Below are positions 22,727-33,796 of a stretch of 64,000 nucleotides of DNA, in pieces. A program made the translations under genes and the position numbers. Origin of the DNA: Leptasterias polaris. Taxonomy: Eukaryota; Echinodermata; Asteroidea; Forcipulatida; Asteriidae. The stretch is taken from NCBI GenBank assembly GCA_037783415.1, contig JAZGTN010000073.1:372001-436000 (forward strand), given 5' to 3'. The notes under the pieces were generated by a model. The model was not told where the DNA came from, made no database searches, and was given only the letters and a program-made list of their open reading frames with translations. The stretch's first letter is position 1, and the number at the start of each line of letters is the position of its first letter.

Positions 22727-24048
22727 CTGGTTTATTCATATAAAAAACACGAGGTAGGCAGCTACAAAAGAGCAGCTGAAATGACCACGTTTACACTTTA
22801 CAAAAAATTAAAAAAATTTACATACCAGTTAAAAAGAGTAGGTATAAAATTACAACAAAGTTCTCACTGCACCTAATTATTATTAACAATTAAGATTTAC
22901 AAAAGTTTGGCTAAAACAGGAATTGTAGATTTCATGTATCTATCAGTTTTGCATTTAGGTATAACTAGCGTGGACGTGGAGTTATTTCTGAGTATTCTGG
23001 TAGTAGTGTTATTAAGTTTAAGAGGGGGGAGCATATTTCTAAATCTTTGGGAATGTAATAGTTTTGTGCCAAAGTTATACAGTAAGGTGTCTCTCCTAGT
23101 TTCAAGGCTAGAAATACCTAGAATTTCCAAAGCATTGGAGTAACTGTGATACCGATGATATCCTAACATAATGCGACAAGCACGTTTTTGTACATTTTCA
23201 ATTCTATTAGCCAGTTGTTTACTTATCGAGGTATGCCAGACTTGGCTGGCATACTCTAAAACTGGTCTAATGTAGCATGTGAAGACCGAAACTAAGTCAG
23301 CCAAGGAAGCGTTATATTTTTTTAAAATACACAAGGTAAATAATTTTCAAGATGCTCTAGAGACAATATCAGCAACATGAATGTCCCATTTGAGATCACT
23401 CTGAATCGTGACTCCAAAAGTTTCATGTGATTAATCCTGTTCAGGGATATATCATTAAGAGTGAACATGGGGTTAGGTGTAACTCGTCGTAGGAAACTGA
23501 TCTTCATTACTTGACATTTAGCAGGTTTGGGGAGAACATCGTTAGCTTTGGACCATTCTGAAAGATCATCAAGATGGGATTGAAGTTGAGTATTTTCACC
23601 ATATTTAACTATATCCCCGAGGGTCAGGTCGTCCACGTATTTCCAACGTCTATTATGGCTTCCAATGGCAGCATCGTTAACTAGGACCAAAAATAATATG
23701 GGGCCTAACTTAGTTCCTTGCGGGACGCCACAATCAATGGTTTTGATAGAGGATGTGTGATTAACGAGTTTGGTATTTTGGGTGCGATTGGAAAGAAAGC
23801 TGCAGACAGTTGGAATAATTGAACGTCTAACCCCAAGGTTGATAAGTTTCTTGATAATAATATTATGATTAACAAGATCAAAGGCTTTGGTGAAGTCAAT
23901 CGCAGCAATGTAAGCATACTGGTTAGGCTTATCAAGTCCCTCATATATAGAATTTAACATATCCACTAGGTAATGAGTGGTAGAGCTGCCCTTAATGTTA
24001 CCGTATTGTTTAGGATCAAGTTTTCTAGAAATATCATTAATAATGTAT
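22692..24048 (-). pseudogene. 5'-truncated non-LTR retrotransposon (CR1/L2-like) reverse transcriptase
   Basis: The minus-strand reading shows reverse transcriptase motifs 'FTKAFDLVNHN', 'CGVPQGTKLGPILF' and the catalytic 'YVDD'. It then runs into the C-terminal 'IRPVLEYASQVWH' block typical of CR1/L2/Jockey-type LINEs. The 3' end is an (ATT)n-type tail at 22692-22726 on the plus strand. The 5' end is cut inside the reverse transcriptase, as usual for incomplete target-primed insertions. A one-base frameshift near 23420 and a stop near 23350 split the frame (23322-24048 and 22897-23334), so it is dead. The duplicate at 61394-62750 carries the same lesions. Confidence 0.9.
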
Positions 24049-24600
24049 TTGGACATGTTCGAAACTAAGTAGAGACTATGGAATGTACGACATTTGTATA
24101 ATTCCATTAATCACGGTGTCAATTACAGCACTAAGAAATCTTTGTTATAATTAACTGCAAGATTTCTTCCTGAACTATGTTAATTATTTATTTTACATTC
24201 AGTACATAATTGACACACCTGAATGAGCACTCACTGTTAAACAATAAGAATAAAAAAGAATGCATATTAATAAATAAATTAATGGTAATGTTTGACATAA
24301 GGTATAGACTTGGAATGTATGGCATCTATGTACAATTCCCTTATACTGTACATACACAGCAATAACCGTTGTTAAAGGTAACTGCAAGACTTGTTCCAGA
24401 ATTATGTTTTATTTACTTTATATGCGGTATTGAATTACCATCCTAGAGAGAGCATTCATCAATGCATTAATTTGTCAAGTATAAGTATAGACTTGCTACA
24501 TGTTTGTGCAGCAACTTTGTAAGATTACAGTGTCAAGTTCAAATTGTAAAGTTTCATTAAAAATAGAGACCTGACTATTTGACTTCAAACCAGTGTAACA
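24049..24600. repeat. Decayed tandem repeat 3' of NLR-B
   Basis: Two to three units resume with 'ggacatgttcgaaactaagt' and end with 'gagacctgactatttgactt'. No gene is seen. The copy is at 62751-63302. Confidence 0.65.
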
Positions 24601-24716
24601 ATATAATCAACAAAATTGTAAAAATATCACCAAATTAAGGTGCTCAAGCCGCACGAGAGGGAATCCTCAGACAGTAAAAATCAAATAAAGATCAATTACA
24701 GATATTCAAGCCATAG

Positions 24717-25885
24717 TTACTTATTTTCCAAAATAATCTGGACAACCATTGTGTTTGACATCTCTTGCTGTACCTTTCTAAAAAGTGTCTCATCTTCAGA
24801 TGTGAAGTTACATTTGATCAAATTTACATATATCCTGTTAGTAGGATGCTTCAAATGCCTTAAAGAAGGAGCCCATGATGCAACTGAATGCCTCAGCTCT
24901 TTATTGTAACTGAGGTCCAAGGTGTCAATGTTCCCTACTGATTTAGCGATGGGCTCAATATCTACGCCTGTCAAAGAACAGTTGCACAAAGACATCTTTT
25001 TCAGTGGGTTCAGTTGTCCTACATGTAGGTGAGCAGCCCATGATGCTGCATTACCACCAAGGGATGGATTACCCGACAAATCCAGTGTGGCTAGAGTGGA
25101 CATGTCACTCAGTGATCCAGCAAGTGGTTCAATGTCTTTACTTTGCAATTCACATTCTTGCAAGAACAGCCGTCTAAGGTGTTTCAGGTACTTCAAGTAC
25201 TGGGCCCAGAGGTCTGCCGAGCCACCCAATTGTGGATTACCTGAGAGGTCAATACTGAAACAGTCTTCTCTGGTTTTTATTCCACTTAAAATTTCTGAAA
25301 GGTCTGAAGAAGATATTGAATCTTCACACAGAGACAGAATAGTCATTTGTTTGCCATATTCCTCAACTTGCTTTAAAAAGTCAAAAACTTTCTTGTTATG
25401 TTGTAATTTACAGTTCACAAGATTCTTCAGCATACCAAGTGAAGCAGCAATGTATATAATATCCTTGTGTTGGAAGTCACATCCTATGAGTGTCAAACTT
25501 TTCAGCAGGTTTAAACTTTGCAGGTTATAACCCCATGATGATACAGCGCCACCAATATCTTTGCTGAACTTACCCGGCTTTATTGTCAATTCTGTCAACT
25601 TGGGTGTACTGACAAACGACGATGTCATGTATTCCATACTGGCAGGAGTTACTTCACAAAAATCTAGTTCAAATTTTGAGAGATTTGTCATTCCACTCAT
25701 CACATCTCTCAAATCCTCACCGAAGCTTTCCAGGTTGCACCTGGAAAAAGACCAACTTTTTACTTTGCCGAGCTGGGCATTTTCTCTGCCTTTCTTTCTG
25801 TCATCGTCTTTCACGTGTTTCAGGTAGTAAAATAACTCGCGGAGACCATCATCGCTGTAATCTTGAATACTCATACACTCTGTAA
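24717..25885 (-). CDS. NLR-B exon 3: leucine-rich repeats
   Basis: An open frame of about 389 codons encodes ribonuclease-inhibitor-type LRRs ('LRRLFLQECELQSKDIEPLA', 'LDLSGNPSLGGNAASW', 'MSLCNCSLTGVDIEPIAK'). It ends 'QIILENK' and a stop at 24717. The 5' border is an inferred acceptor: a pyrimidine-rich stretch leads to TTTAG|TTACAGAG. At this point NLR-A and NLR-C read TTTGGTTACAG inside their large exon, so a G-to-A change creates the AG. Splicing from exon 2 gives Val-Thr-Glu-Cys, exactly the residues of NLR-A. Homology to A stops a few bases upstream. Confidence 0.7.
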
Positions 25886-28390
25886 CTAAATCAGCCAGCA
25901 ACCAAATAAAACAGTAAAAACATCAGTTAGTGTTTTTTGTTTTGCCAATATTTTTTTGAAATGTTCTACTCTTGTTCAAGGGCAATTATTCCTCAGGCTG
26001 TTAATCTTTTGCATGACACCTAATCTCCCCCAGTTAAACAAATTTAACAATTTATGCATAATTTTAAGAATCAGAATATGAATTCTGAAAATTGACAAGG
26101 TCGGCGTAAATGCTTAGCAATGGTTTTATAAGCAAACAAGGTCAGCTACCTTAAATTGATACATTGTTTGTTCAATCACGCATAGATGTAGTACAAGTAG
26201 GCCGACAGCACTTCCTCTCCTTTTAACGTCAGTGTGATTTTCTAGTGTTTTCCTTTTACTGTTGTAAATATTGCCAAGGTTATCAGGTCCAATTTCAATT
26301 CCGTTCTTTGCTTGCCTATAGTTTTTGTCTTATTAGTCACCAGCTACTTTTTTACGATGCTTTTTGAGCAGTCTAGTATCTACATGTAGCCTAGTATTTT
26401 TGGTTATATCGCTTTTCAGGTTTACTGTTTAAATCGTTTAAAATTTTAACTGTTGTAGTTTTTAAACAATGTAAACACGTCAATTTAAGTCTTTTTGACT
26501 TCTGTCGTGTATTTTTTGAGATATAAATAATAAACCTAATTGAATTGAATTGAATTGAATTGAATTGAATATAGATATGGTATGTGCTTTCATGCATCAC
26601 ACGATAATGTGCGTACATGTGGCACTAAACTCTTTGGCAACAATTTTCCCAATGAAAAATCCACACACAGAGTACAGTCGATTTGATAGTAACCTGCACT
26701 AACGTGACACACAACAATGTTTAGGGGCCATTTGTTTGCTAGTTCACAGAATCAGTCTTTATATTACATGTTAATACACCCGAACCAGTCTTTGACCAAT
26801 CAGAGTGCATAAACTCTCCGAGGTATTTAGAATTAGAATTTTAAAGTGTTTAGAGCTTTCTCAGACTTTCAGGCAGTGGGCACACTGTTATGGTTGTGTC
26901 TGGCCAGATTGAACACTCTAAGAGAATTTGCTAAGATGTTTTAACTGGTAACCAGAGAACCAATGTAAAAACAAACTTACCACTGGAGTTATCTAGAGGT
27001 TGATGTGGTCCTGAAACCCTCTTGGATGTCATCTCAGTATTGGCAGCTCCTGATGCAATACCATAACCTTGTTGGAGAGTTCAAGACTTAGTTTAGAAAT
27101 CAGTCAAGTTTTTGCTGGTTGTTCCTTTTTATAGATTTTGATTTTCTTCATATTCCAGACAGAAATTTCAAAAAAAGCTGTTTAGCACAAAATACTGCAT
27201 AAGACACGGACATCAGAAATGGGAACCAGTTCTGTGTAAAGTACCAAGGTACATTGCTTGGGCTTGATCCTTAGAAATATTTTGGTAAGCAATTAAAATT
27301 GTTTGCCATATTTTCTTTTACAGCTTTATGAAAGGTGTTACATGAAGATGCAATCAAATAACAGTATCACTTCTTCACTAAAAGGGGGGGAGAGTTCAGA
27401 GAGGCAAAAACTTTCCCTCTTTTTTTGAAATCAGATGAATAATAATGTAGCAATGAGTGTTTTGTGTACTTTTTAATTAGGTATCAGTTTGTCTTGTTTT
27501 TTGTTCATAAGAGCATTGTTTTTCAACTCAAGGTATGTCATTTATCCACGCAAAAGCTTGCATGTTCAGCTTTTTAACTCATTTTTTGTGAACATAAAAC
27601 AAACAAAACAACAACAATTTATTTAACACCTTTTTTATACATACATGTGTTTGTGACAGAATAATGAATACCCTTACAGACTAGAAATTTGTTCATTTGA
27701 CATTTGTGCTAATCGACTTTTTTTTCAGTCTAGAATAGCCCACTTCTGTGGGTCAAATTGAACCTCGCGGACTGTTTTTTGCAATCCAACGAAGGGTTAT
27801 TTATTTTAACACTTTTGGATTAAGGGTCAATTTAACTCCTCGTCTCAACATCAACCCACACCAAATTGTTTGGACTTGGATAAGATTGGAATGCCTGACC
27901 CTGTGATAAGCAATTGTCATTAAGGCCAACTTGCCCCAGTCCTTCTGAATCTTTCACTTTGGCAATTGGATATACATGTAGAAGGATTTGGGACTGTAAG
28001 GGATACTTTGTAATCCTGGGACCCCCCCCCCCCCCCCCCCCCTTTGTATTTATGTTTTTTCAGCATGGCCTAATACATCCCTACATCCTTACCTTTTTCA
28101 TACAAGAGTTTTTCTGTTTGATCAATATCTCCAATAACTGCCACATTGCCAATGCTCCTCATTATTTCTTTTAGCTTTCTGTATTTGCCAACTCCTATGA
28201 CTCCTCTGACCTCTAACTCACGTAGCATCTCTCTCACATCCTTTATTCTCTCAAGTTCTGCATCTTTGAAGCCACCAACATCATCTGTTCTGACTGCTTC
28301 CTTCATGTCCTTAAAATTGTCAGTGGTTAAAGTCCTTTTTAAGTTTAGCATTAAGTCAGTGTGTTCTTTTGGTACTCTCTGACGAGGCAT
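24717..28390 (-). CDS. NLR-B: NACHT-less DED-like/LRR gene (gene-level entry)
   Basis: Exons 28390-28093, 27067-26981 and 25885-24717 can be joined in frame (phase 1 throughout) to give about 518 residues. The whole NACHT NTPase and its helical region, 1.4 kb in A and C, are absent, so the product would pair a death-effector-like domain directly with LRRs. No stop or frameshift was found in the three exons. Without a NACHT it could not oligomerise by ATP binding; a decoy, adaptor or regulatory role is possible, or it may be a decaying gene. The second intron (26980-25886) contains a LINE 3' tail and lies where the NACHT part was lost. Confidence 0.6.
25886..26980 (-). other. NLR-B intron 2, site of NACHT loss
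   Basis: The right part (26640-26980) aligns with NLR-A intron 2 (about 9590-9902), with landmarks 'caatcagagtgcataaactc' and 'ggttgtgtctggccagatt'. The left part is unrelated sequence plus the LINE tail. The NACHT-coding 1.4 kb of the other genes is missing. Confidence 0.6.
26391..26569 (+). mobile_element. LINE/SINE 3' end with (TTGAA)n tail
   Basis: The sequence ends 'gatataaataataaacctaa' followed by about six ATTGA repeats, a typical 3' tail of non-LTR elements. The insert in NLR-C ends in the same microsatellite (42500-42527). The 5' boundary is approximate. Confidence 0.5.
26981..27067 (-). CDS. NLR-B exon 2: linker
   Basis: The exon has the same 87 bases and phase-1 borders as NLR-A exon 2, with CAACAAG|GTTATGG acceptor and AGTG|GTAAGT donor. 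It encodes 'YGIASGAANTEMTSKRVSG' and then a Pro/Gln-rich end. Conservation across three loci supports it as a real exon. Confidence 0.7.
27068..28092 (-). other. NLR-B intron 1 with poly-C tract
   Basis: It aligns in part with NLR-A intron 1 and carries about 21 C at 28022-28042. A stretch of about 140 bp (27715-27855) is not seen in A or C. No exon is recognised. Confidence 0.6.
28093..28390 (-). CDS. NLR-B exon 1: death-effector-like domain
   Basis: About 99 codons run from the ATG at 28390 to donor AAAAAG|GTAAGG at 28093/28092. The core 'AELERIKDVREMLRELEVRG' and 'VGKYRKLKEIMRSIG' aligns with exon 1 of A and C. It has many more substitutions than A has against C, several toward Arg. The fold-determining hydrophobic positions are kept. 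This is the most diverged of the three N-termini and implies an older split of B from the A/C lineage. Confidence 0.65.
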
Positions 28391-28507
28391 TTTGCTCCGG
28401 TATTGTCACCCTTTTGCAAAAGTGTAGAAAGCTGCAGACAAGACCCTGTAGTGAAACATCCCAAAACATCTAATGACGCCACAATTCAAATATATGGGTC
28501 TGTACTA

Positions 28508-28615
28508 GACCCAGTAACTGGGGCGCTGTACTCCTTTTTTGAAATTTTGACATAATCTGTCCGTAGATGATATCAAAATTTCAATAAAGGAGTACAGCGC
28601 CCCAGTTACTGGGTC
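28508..28615. mobile_element. Hairpin MITE, TA target site (108 bp)
   Basis: The arms start 'gacccagtaactggggcgct' and extend about 44 bases with one mismatch and a one-base difference in a T/A run. They surround a loop of about 20 bases, with TA on both sides (28506-28507, 28616-28617). The near-perfect arms suggest a recent insertion. No paralogous copy was seen in the window. Confidence 0.75.
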
Positions 28616-28890
28616 TAGGCATGGAGGTCTATTTCTACCTCCATGGTCTACGTCTGTACATATATTTGTACGGAGAATGGCAATAAATTTGATCTTTTGA
28701 CACACAAAACATTCCAGTATAGAATGTACAGACCCGCTTCTTGTTATATCATCCAATCACGTCATGTTTAAAACATTTCTCTGGAAGAGCATATTTTTAC
28801 GTACAAAATGACATTTTACACTATTTTAACGCGAGGTTGGAGACTTATACATGTACTTGTAGTTGTTTTTACACTTTCATAGGGACTCTG

Positions 28891-28960
28891 AGTGATCACA
28901 AAGGAGTGATCACAAAGGAGTGATCACAAAGGAGTGATCACAAAGGAGTGATCACAAAGC
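28891..28960. repeat. 14-bp tandem repeat, 5 units
   Basis: The unit 'agtgatcacaaagg' is repeated five times, the last ending in gc. Each unit contains the palindrome TGATCA. It is a minisatellite with no gene. Confidence 0.95.
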
Positions 28961-29182
28961 TGTAACAAGCTGGATCACAGAATGGAGGGGAAAAAACACC
29001 ACTACAATAGAATGGCATTCAGTCCTAATCCTAAGGGTGCTCTACCTCCATCAGATGGAGGGTTTCAATTATCACAACTACATTGTACACTAACAGATTT
29101 CCCACTAACCCAACATCAACATTGTATTGTCCATGGAGAGGAACATGGTAGTACTACTACTAGATAATAGTACATGTGTACT

Positions 29183-30264
29183 GTTGGGCGCAATCAAGCC
29201 GCCCGCGCAAGCTTCAAGATGGGCCGCGCAAACTTCACAGCTTGCGGGAGTAAAATTTGCATGCGGCAAATTTGCGTGTGCGGATGAAGATTGCGCACTA
29301 CATTTCTCAAGCTCAACATGAACTGCACAGCATAAAATCGTTAGTTTAGTTGTAGCTATGTTAGGCCACAGAACTAAAACAAATTGTTGATCGTCCTTTT
29401 TTTCGGGGGGTGGAAAGGGAGGACGGTTTTATTTTTATTTTTTATTTTTGTATTCATTTTTGATGACACAGCCAAATATGAAATAAAGACTAGAGAAATC
29501 GTCACAATCACTGTCAACAGCTGCAGTGCATCTCAATTAATTTTTGAAGTAATTACCAAACGCACTAATTCCCTTTAAAAATATAAAGACTTTTTACTGA
29601 AATTTAAGAAACCAGCATACCTTTCATATCTTTTTTCTTTGTGCTGTTGTAACAGAACCTTACAAATGAGTTCAGGTTTTTTTGTTTTGTGGTTATACAG
29701 TGTAGTTGATAGGAAACTGATTTATAAAACAACCTATTTGTGTAACGTGTGTATTGATATTTTGGGATTTGGAGTTGTTCTTCTCATTAAAATAAACGTG
29801 TGATCATAAATAAACACAGCAACACGCCAAGAGTGAAATTCATTTATGTTGTTATGATAACTTATTTAGACCTTGGTCCTCCATGTTAAAATTAGGTTTA
29901 TAACTAGGTTTAAAGAAAGTATTGGTAAGCTAAAAATTAAATCTTTTTGTGAACTGATTATACATCGCATCAGCATCCAGTGATGTGGGCAAATTGACTG
30001 TCAACATTTAGTATTTATTGAAACAGTCCCCCAGACTTGTAAAATCAAACAACATTTGGCGTTGCGTTAATACTAATAGCAGACTGTGTCAAGTCTAATA
30101 CTGCTGATCTGGCTTTGACATGAACTACAAGCAACAGCACCAAATTTACGCAGGGCCTGAAATTTGCGTGGAATTTCTGGTGCGCAGGCTTAAACCTGCG
30201 CGCGCAAATTTAATATGCGCCATCAAGTTTGCGCGCTCAGCGGAGGCTGAAGTTTGCGCCCAAC
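29183..30264. mobile_element. TIR element with GCGCAAA-type subterminal repeats (1082 bp)
   Basis: Ends are GTTGGGCGCAA and its inverse, flanked by ACT on both sides (29180-29182, 30265-30267). About 120 bp inside each end is packed with variants of 'gcgcaaactt' and 'gcgcaaattt', unlike the AT-rich middle. A 3-bp duplication would fit PIF/Harbinger or CACTA-like families. No transposase is encoded. Confidence 0.6.
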
Positions 30265-30291
30265 ACTATCAAAGTACTACTACTACTAGTA

Positions 30292-30963
30292 GGGTCCGAC
30301 CTCATATTATCGCGGTGGTTATCGCTTTTTTGTGCCCAAATAAAATATTACCAACCTGTGTAAAGTGTCCTGTTATTATCATTGCTGGAGTATTACTTTC
30401 CACTAAGAGCAAAACAAAATACATCGTTTGTCTGATTTAATTCGTCAACGACGTCTCTGAAAGTGAGCATGCGCGTGGTGCGATTCTGGAGGAGAGCCTC
30501 ATATCATCGCGACATCATGCTGACATGTACGTGACATGTACGGTAAAGGATATTGAGCGCACAATTGACAGCAAATGGTATTTTACAAAAAAAATACCTT
30601 GTTTCAACTCCGTACTTCTGTGTACAATTTCGAGAGTGTGACACGTCCAATGACAAAAATTCAAATTGCAAAAGTGAAAATTGGGGCTAGCACTTTGCAA
30701 TAAAGTGTGACAAGATTAGGGGTAGGCCTACGTTTTTACGGACATGGTCAACGGAAATTCACTAGGTCAGTAAAAAGTACATTTTTGTATAACTTTCCAG
30801 GAGACGATACATTTGTTCTCAGAAGTCCACAAAATAGTTGTCAGGGCCTTAGTTACCGGTTCACTTATTGAAAGTCGTCGCTTGGGGGGTATTGACAACA
30901 ACAAAAAACAGAAATTCTGGTACCGCGGTATTACGAGACCCGCGGTAATACGAGGTCGGACTA
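30292..30963. mobile_element. TIR element, TA target site (672 bp)
   Basis: The left end reads 'gggtccgacctcatattatc' and the right end is an inverted 'tagtccgacctcgtattacc', with TA at 30290-30291 and 30964-30965. It begins only 27 bp after the previous element. No coding capacity is recognised. Confidence 0.65.
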
Positions 30964-30965
30964 TA

Positions 30966-31747
30966 CTAGAGTAGCAGTACTACAGTAGCACTCTGCATAG
31001 AGAAAGGATGCACTCAGTTGGCCCTAGTTGTGATAACCCTCCCTCCTGCTGACTCCACTAAATGGCCGACATGTTCCGCTAGTCTTATTTCCAGTCGTAA
31101 AACGATGATCAGGGGTCGAGTGCTGCTGTGATATGCCGTGTCTAAGTCCTCATCCCTCCTGTACCCGAGTCACTTCAAAATGTCGTACCCAAGTCACTTT
31201 GTACCTCAATTGTCTGACTCTGGCTGCACATCATGGTAGTAGGCTCACACTGCTCAATCATCATGTCATGAGTCCACGTTGTCAAACACAAATCTTATAA
31301 AATTACTTACAATTGCTGGCAATATGGAAGGGAAGCACTTCGAGGATCGAATCTTAATTGATAACTCCGGTGTCAGTCCAGGAAGGAAGTACCCCTGCAG
31401 AGTGCAAATAGTAATGGAGACTGACTGGCGTATCAATTATAATAATATTCCACCACGTATTTGTGCCACCACACGGAGGTACCACACGACCCCATCACCT
31501 TCCGGGTCGAGTCATGCGTACTTTCTTAGACGAGTCAACAGAGGGCGTTATCAGACAACATTAAACTGCACACATTAATTATTCGTCTCATGCGTGTGCA
31601 CGGGACAGTGTTGTAGTCGAGACCTGGGAGTCCGAGGGGGTGACCAAGACCGAGACCACAGGGTACCGAGAACCAGACCGAGACCAGCAAAAAGTGGTCT
31701 CGAGACTTATGTACCACACTGGCGCGGGGATATGGAGGAGGGCAGAA
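30966..31747. other. Spacer, nothing recognised
   Basis: A 99-codon frame at 31279-31578 matches nothing I know. Around 31620-31690 there is a purine-rich degenerate repeat of 'gaccgagacc'. No gene is supported. Confidence 0.4.
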
Positions 31748-31816
31748 TCATCGGGTTGGGTTGGAGTGGGGTGGGGTGGGGTGGGGTGGGGTGGGGTGTG
31801 GGGGGAGGGGACAGAA
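31748..31816. repeat. G-rich (GGGGT)n tract
   Basis: About six consecutive GGGGT units are followed by a G-rich run. The plus strand could form G-quadruplexes. The long frames over it are open only because of its composition. Confidence 0.9.
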
Positions 31817-32216
31817 TCTCCTGCCAAGAAACGGATTCCGCTTTCAAGACTGGTGGTTCCCCGTCCAGCCCCAAGTACTAGACTGCATTCAGCCTTTCTG
31901 TTATAATAAGTGCAGGTGGTTTCTTTCTGCTTTCTTTTTAATGTTCCTTTGCACCAACTATTATAAGAAGGGATGACCTTTTGTAAAGTTTTGTTTCTTA
32001 TAAAACATAATACATAATATATAACATATAAAGTTTTTTGTAATCTTATGTGAAATAACTACTTGCAAACTTTTGCGTGGAGGTCCATGCAGCCAAGCAA
32101 ACGCTTTAACCAGTAAGGCAAATTTTGTCGAACGAAACACTTTTTGTAAACCTGAGTATACAACTACGAGTGGTTCTCTTCCATTGTAATTAGTCCCCCC
32201 CCCCTCCCCCCACCGA

Positions 32217-32279
32217 CCACGTTGTCCAGTAAAGGAGCCACGTTGTCCAGTAAAGGAGCCACGTTGTCCAGTAAAGGAG
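32217..32279. repeat. 21-bp tandem repeat, 3 units
   Basis: Three perfect copies of 'ccacgttgtccagtaaagga' plus g are followed by a partial fourth. The overlapping frames reading Gly-Gln-Arg-Gly-Ser repeats are not supported as coding. Confidence 0.95.
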
Positions 32280-32506
32280 CCGGGTTGTTGTGTGCTAGCC
32301 CGTTCACTCACACCAGTACGCCCCTGCCAACAGTGCCCCAAATGAGACTGTGGCGGCGACATGTACAAAGTATGTACACGACAATAAATTATTTAGAGTT
32401 TCAGTTTGTACAGTTCACGTATTTAAGTTTTATTGCTCTTCTCATAGTCATGGCTTGTACAGTTTCCTCGTTCTTAGGTTACAACTCTGTTCTGGTATAT
32501 CACGTG

Positions 32507-32692
32507 GAAACCAGTCATCTCGCCCCCCCGGCAAAGTCGCCCCCCACAAAGTTGCCCCCTGCAAAGTCGCCCTCCAGCAAGCTCGCCCCCTCCAGGTACA
32601 AACTCGCCCCTCACAATGTTGCCCCTACAAAGTCGCCCCCCGCCAGAGTTGCCCCCTAACAAAGTCGCCCCCAACACAGTTGCCCTCCCCTT
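32507..32692. repeat. AAAGTCGCCCC-type tandem repeat, single end
   Basis: It begins 'ggaaaccagtcatctcgccc' and continues with about ten degenerate 12-15 bp units around 'caaagtcgcccc'. It matches the left end of the TIR element at 35836 but has no inverted partner downstream. It is probably a truncated relative. Confidence 0.75.
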
Positions 32693-33350
32693 GGTTATGA
32701 CTACAAGGTGAAGCTTAGAAGAGTTCTGAGAAGATTAGGCCGTGTTCCGTCCAACACGACAACTTCGGCTACCGCTACAGCTGTTGCTGGCTCGGTCGAC
32801 AGCAAGAAGCTTTTGTGAGGCTGTGCTGCCATCTTCGGCAATAAGATGGACACTAACGTAACGTCTTAAGACTTGAGTGCAAAATAAGTTAACTAACTCA
32901 TAAAACAAGGGCAACTACAGTGCAAAAAATGAGTGGCAATTTTACTGTCCAATAATAAAAGATTTATCTTACAAATATCAACAACACTATCCAGGGCTCG
33001 AAATTTACACTGGACCACAGGCCCGAGGCCAGTAATTTTGGTGTTGGGTCAGTAAACTTATGACCTAACAAGTCCAATGGTCTTGTGTTTTTCAATTGAA
33101 TAACAGAAACAAATTATGTTCAAATGGTGACTTTGGGTCTAATAAATTATCTTTCAATTCTATGAGTAATCAAGTATACTCTTCTCTTACTTGCCTCAGT
33201 TCGGGTTCATATAAAAGCAGTCAAGTGCATGTTAAACCGTGGCAACAAGTTTTTTGTTTTTTTTCACATTTTGAATCAAGTCTTGTGGATTTTCTCCCCA
33301 AATTCGAGCCCTGCACTATCTCTGTATGGGCTACGCCCGTTTTTAAAATG
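32693..33350. other. Spacer, nothing recognised
   Basis: This is AT-rich sequence with short frames only; nothing is supported. Confidence 0.4.
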
Positions 33351-33796
33351 TTTTTTATTCATCGTTTTATCATTTGGTTGACAGTTACTGTACAAGATTA
33401 ATTTATTTATTATTAGTCTCCTGTATAGTTTTCTCATGGTTGCCAGTCACAGTGCAAGATTAATTTATTTATTAAGTCTCCTGTAAATTGTTCTATTCGT
33501 CTTTTGATAGTTTTTAAAGTACATACATAACTTATGAAATATATTTTTGAAATATATGTCTTTACGTTTATTTATTGATGGACATTAATCGGTGATTTTT
33601 TTTCGTTTAGTTTTTTTTATTCATCGTTTTATCATTTGGTTGAGAGTTTACAGTGCAAGATTAATTTATTTATTAACTCCTGTATATTTTTCTATTCGTC
33701 TTTTGATAGTTTTTAAAGTAAATACATAACTTATGAAATATATTTCTGTATGTTTTTACGTTTATTTATTGATGGACATTAATCGGTGATTTTTTA
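33351..33796. repeat. Direct duplication, about 180-250 bp
   Basis: The block 'attcatcgttttatcatttg' through 'gacattaatcggtgattttt' occurs at 33355-33601 and 33618-33796. The first copy has an extra internal duplication of 'gcaagattaatttatttatt'. The sequence is AT-rich and has no coding signal. Confidence 0.85.

Larger units (their letters stand above)
11340..25298. repeat. Segmental duplication, copy 1 (pairs with 46420-64000)
   Basis: Coordinates correspond by +35058 from about 11.8 to 16.48 kb, then by +38700 to +38702 onward. The offset change equals the 3642 bp of the LTR insertion plus its target duplication in copy 2. Only scattered differences were noticed, for example near 17229, 17913, 20635 and 21415. 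A 22-bp segment near 11653 is absent from copy 2. Many unrelated short ORFs have identical translations in the two copies. Confidence 0.95.

Noticed and set aside
31594..31906. Gly/Trp-rich ORFs over the GGGGT tract
   Set aside because: They are low-complexity artefacts in several frames at once.
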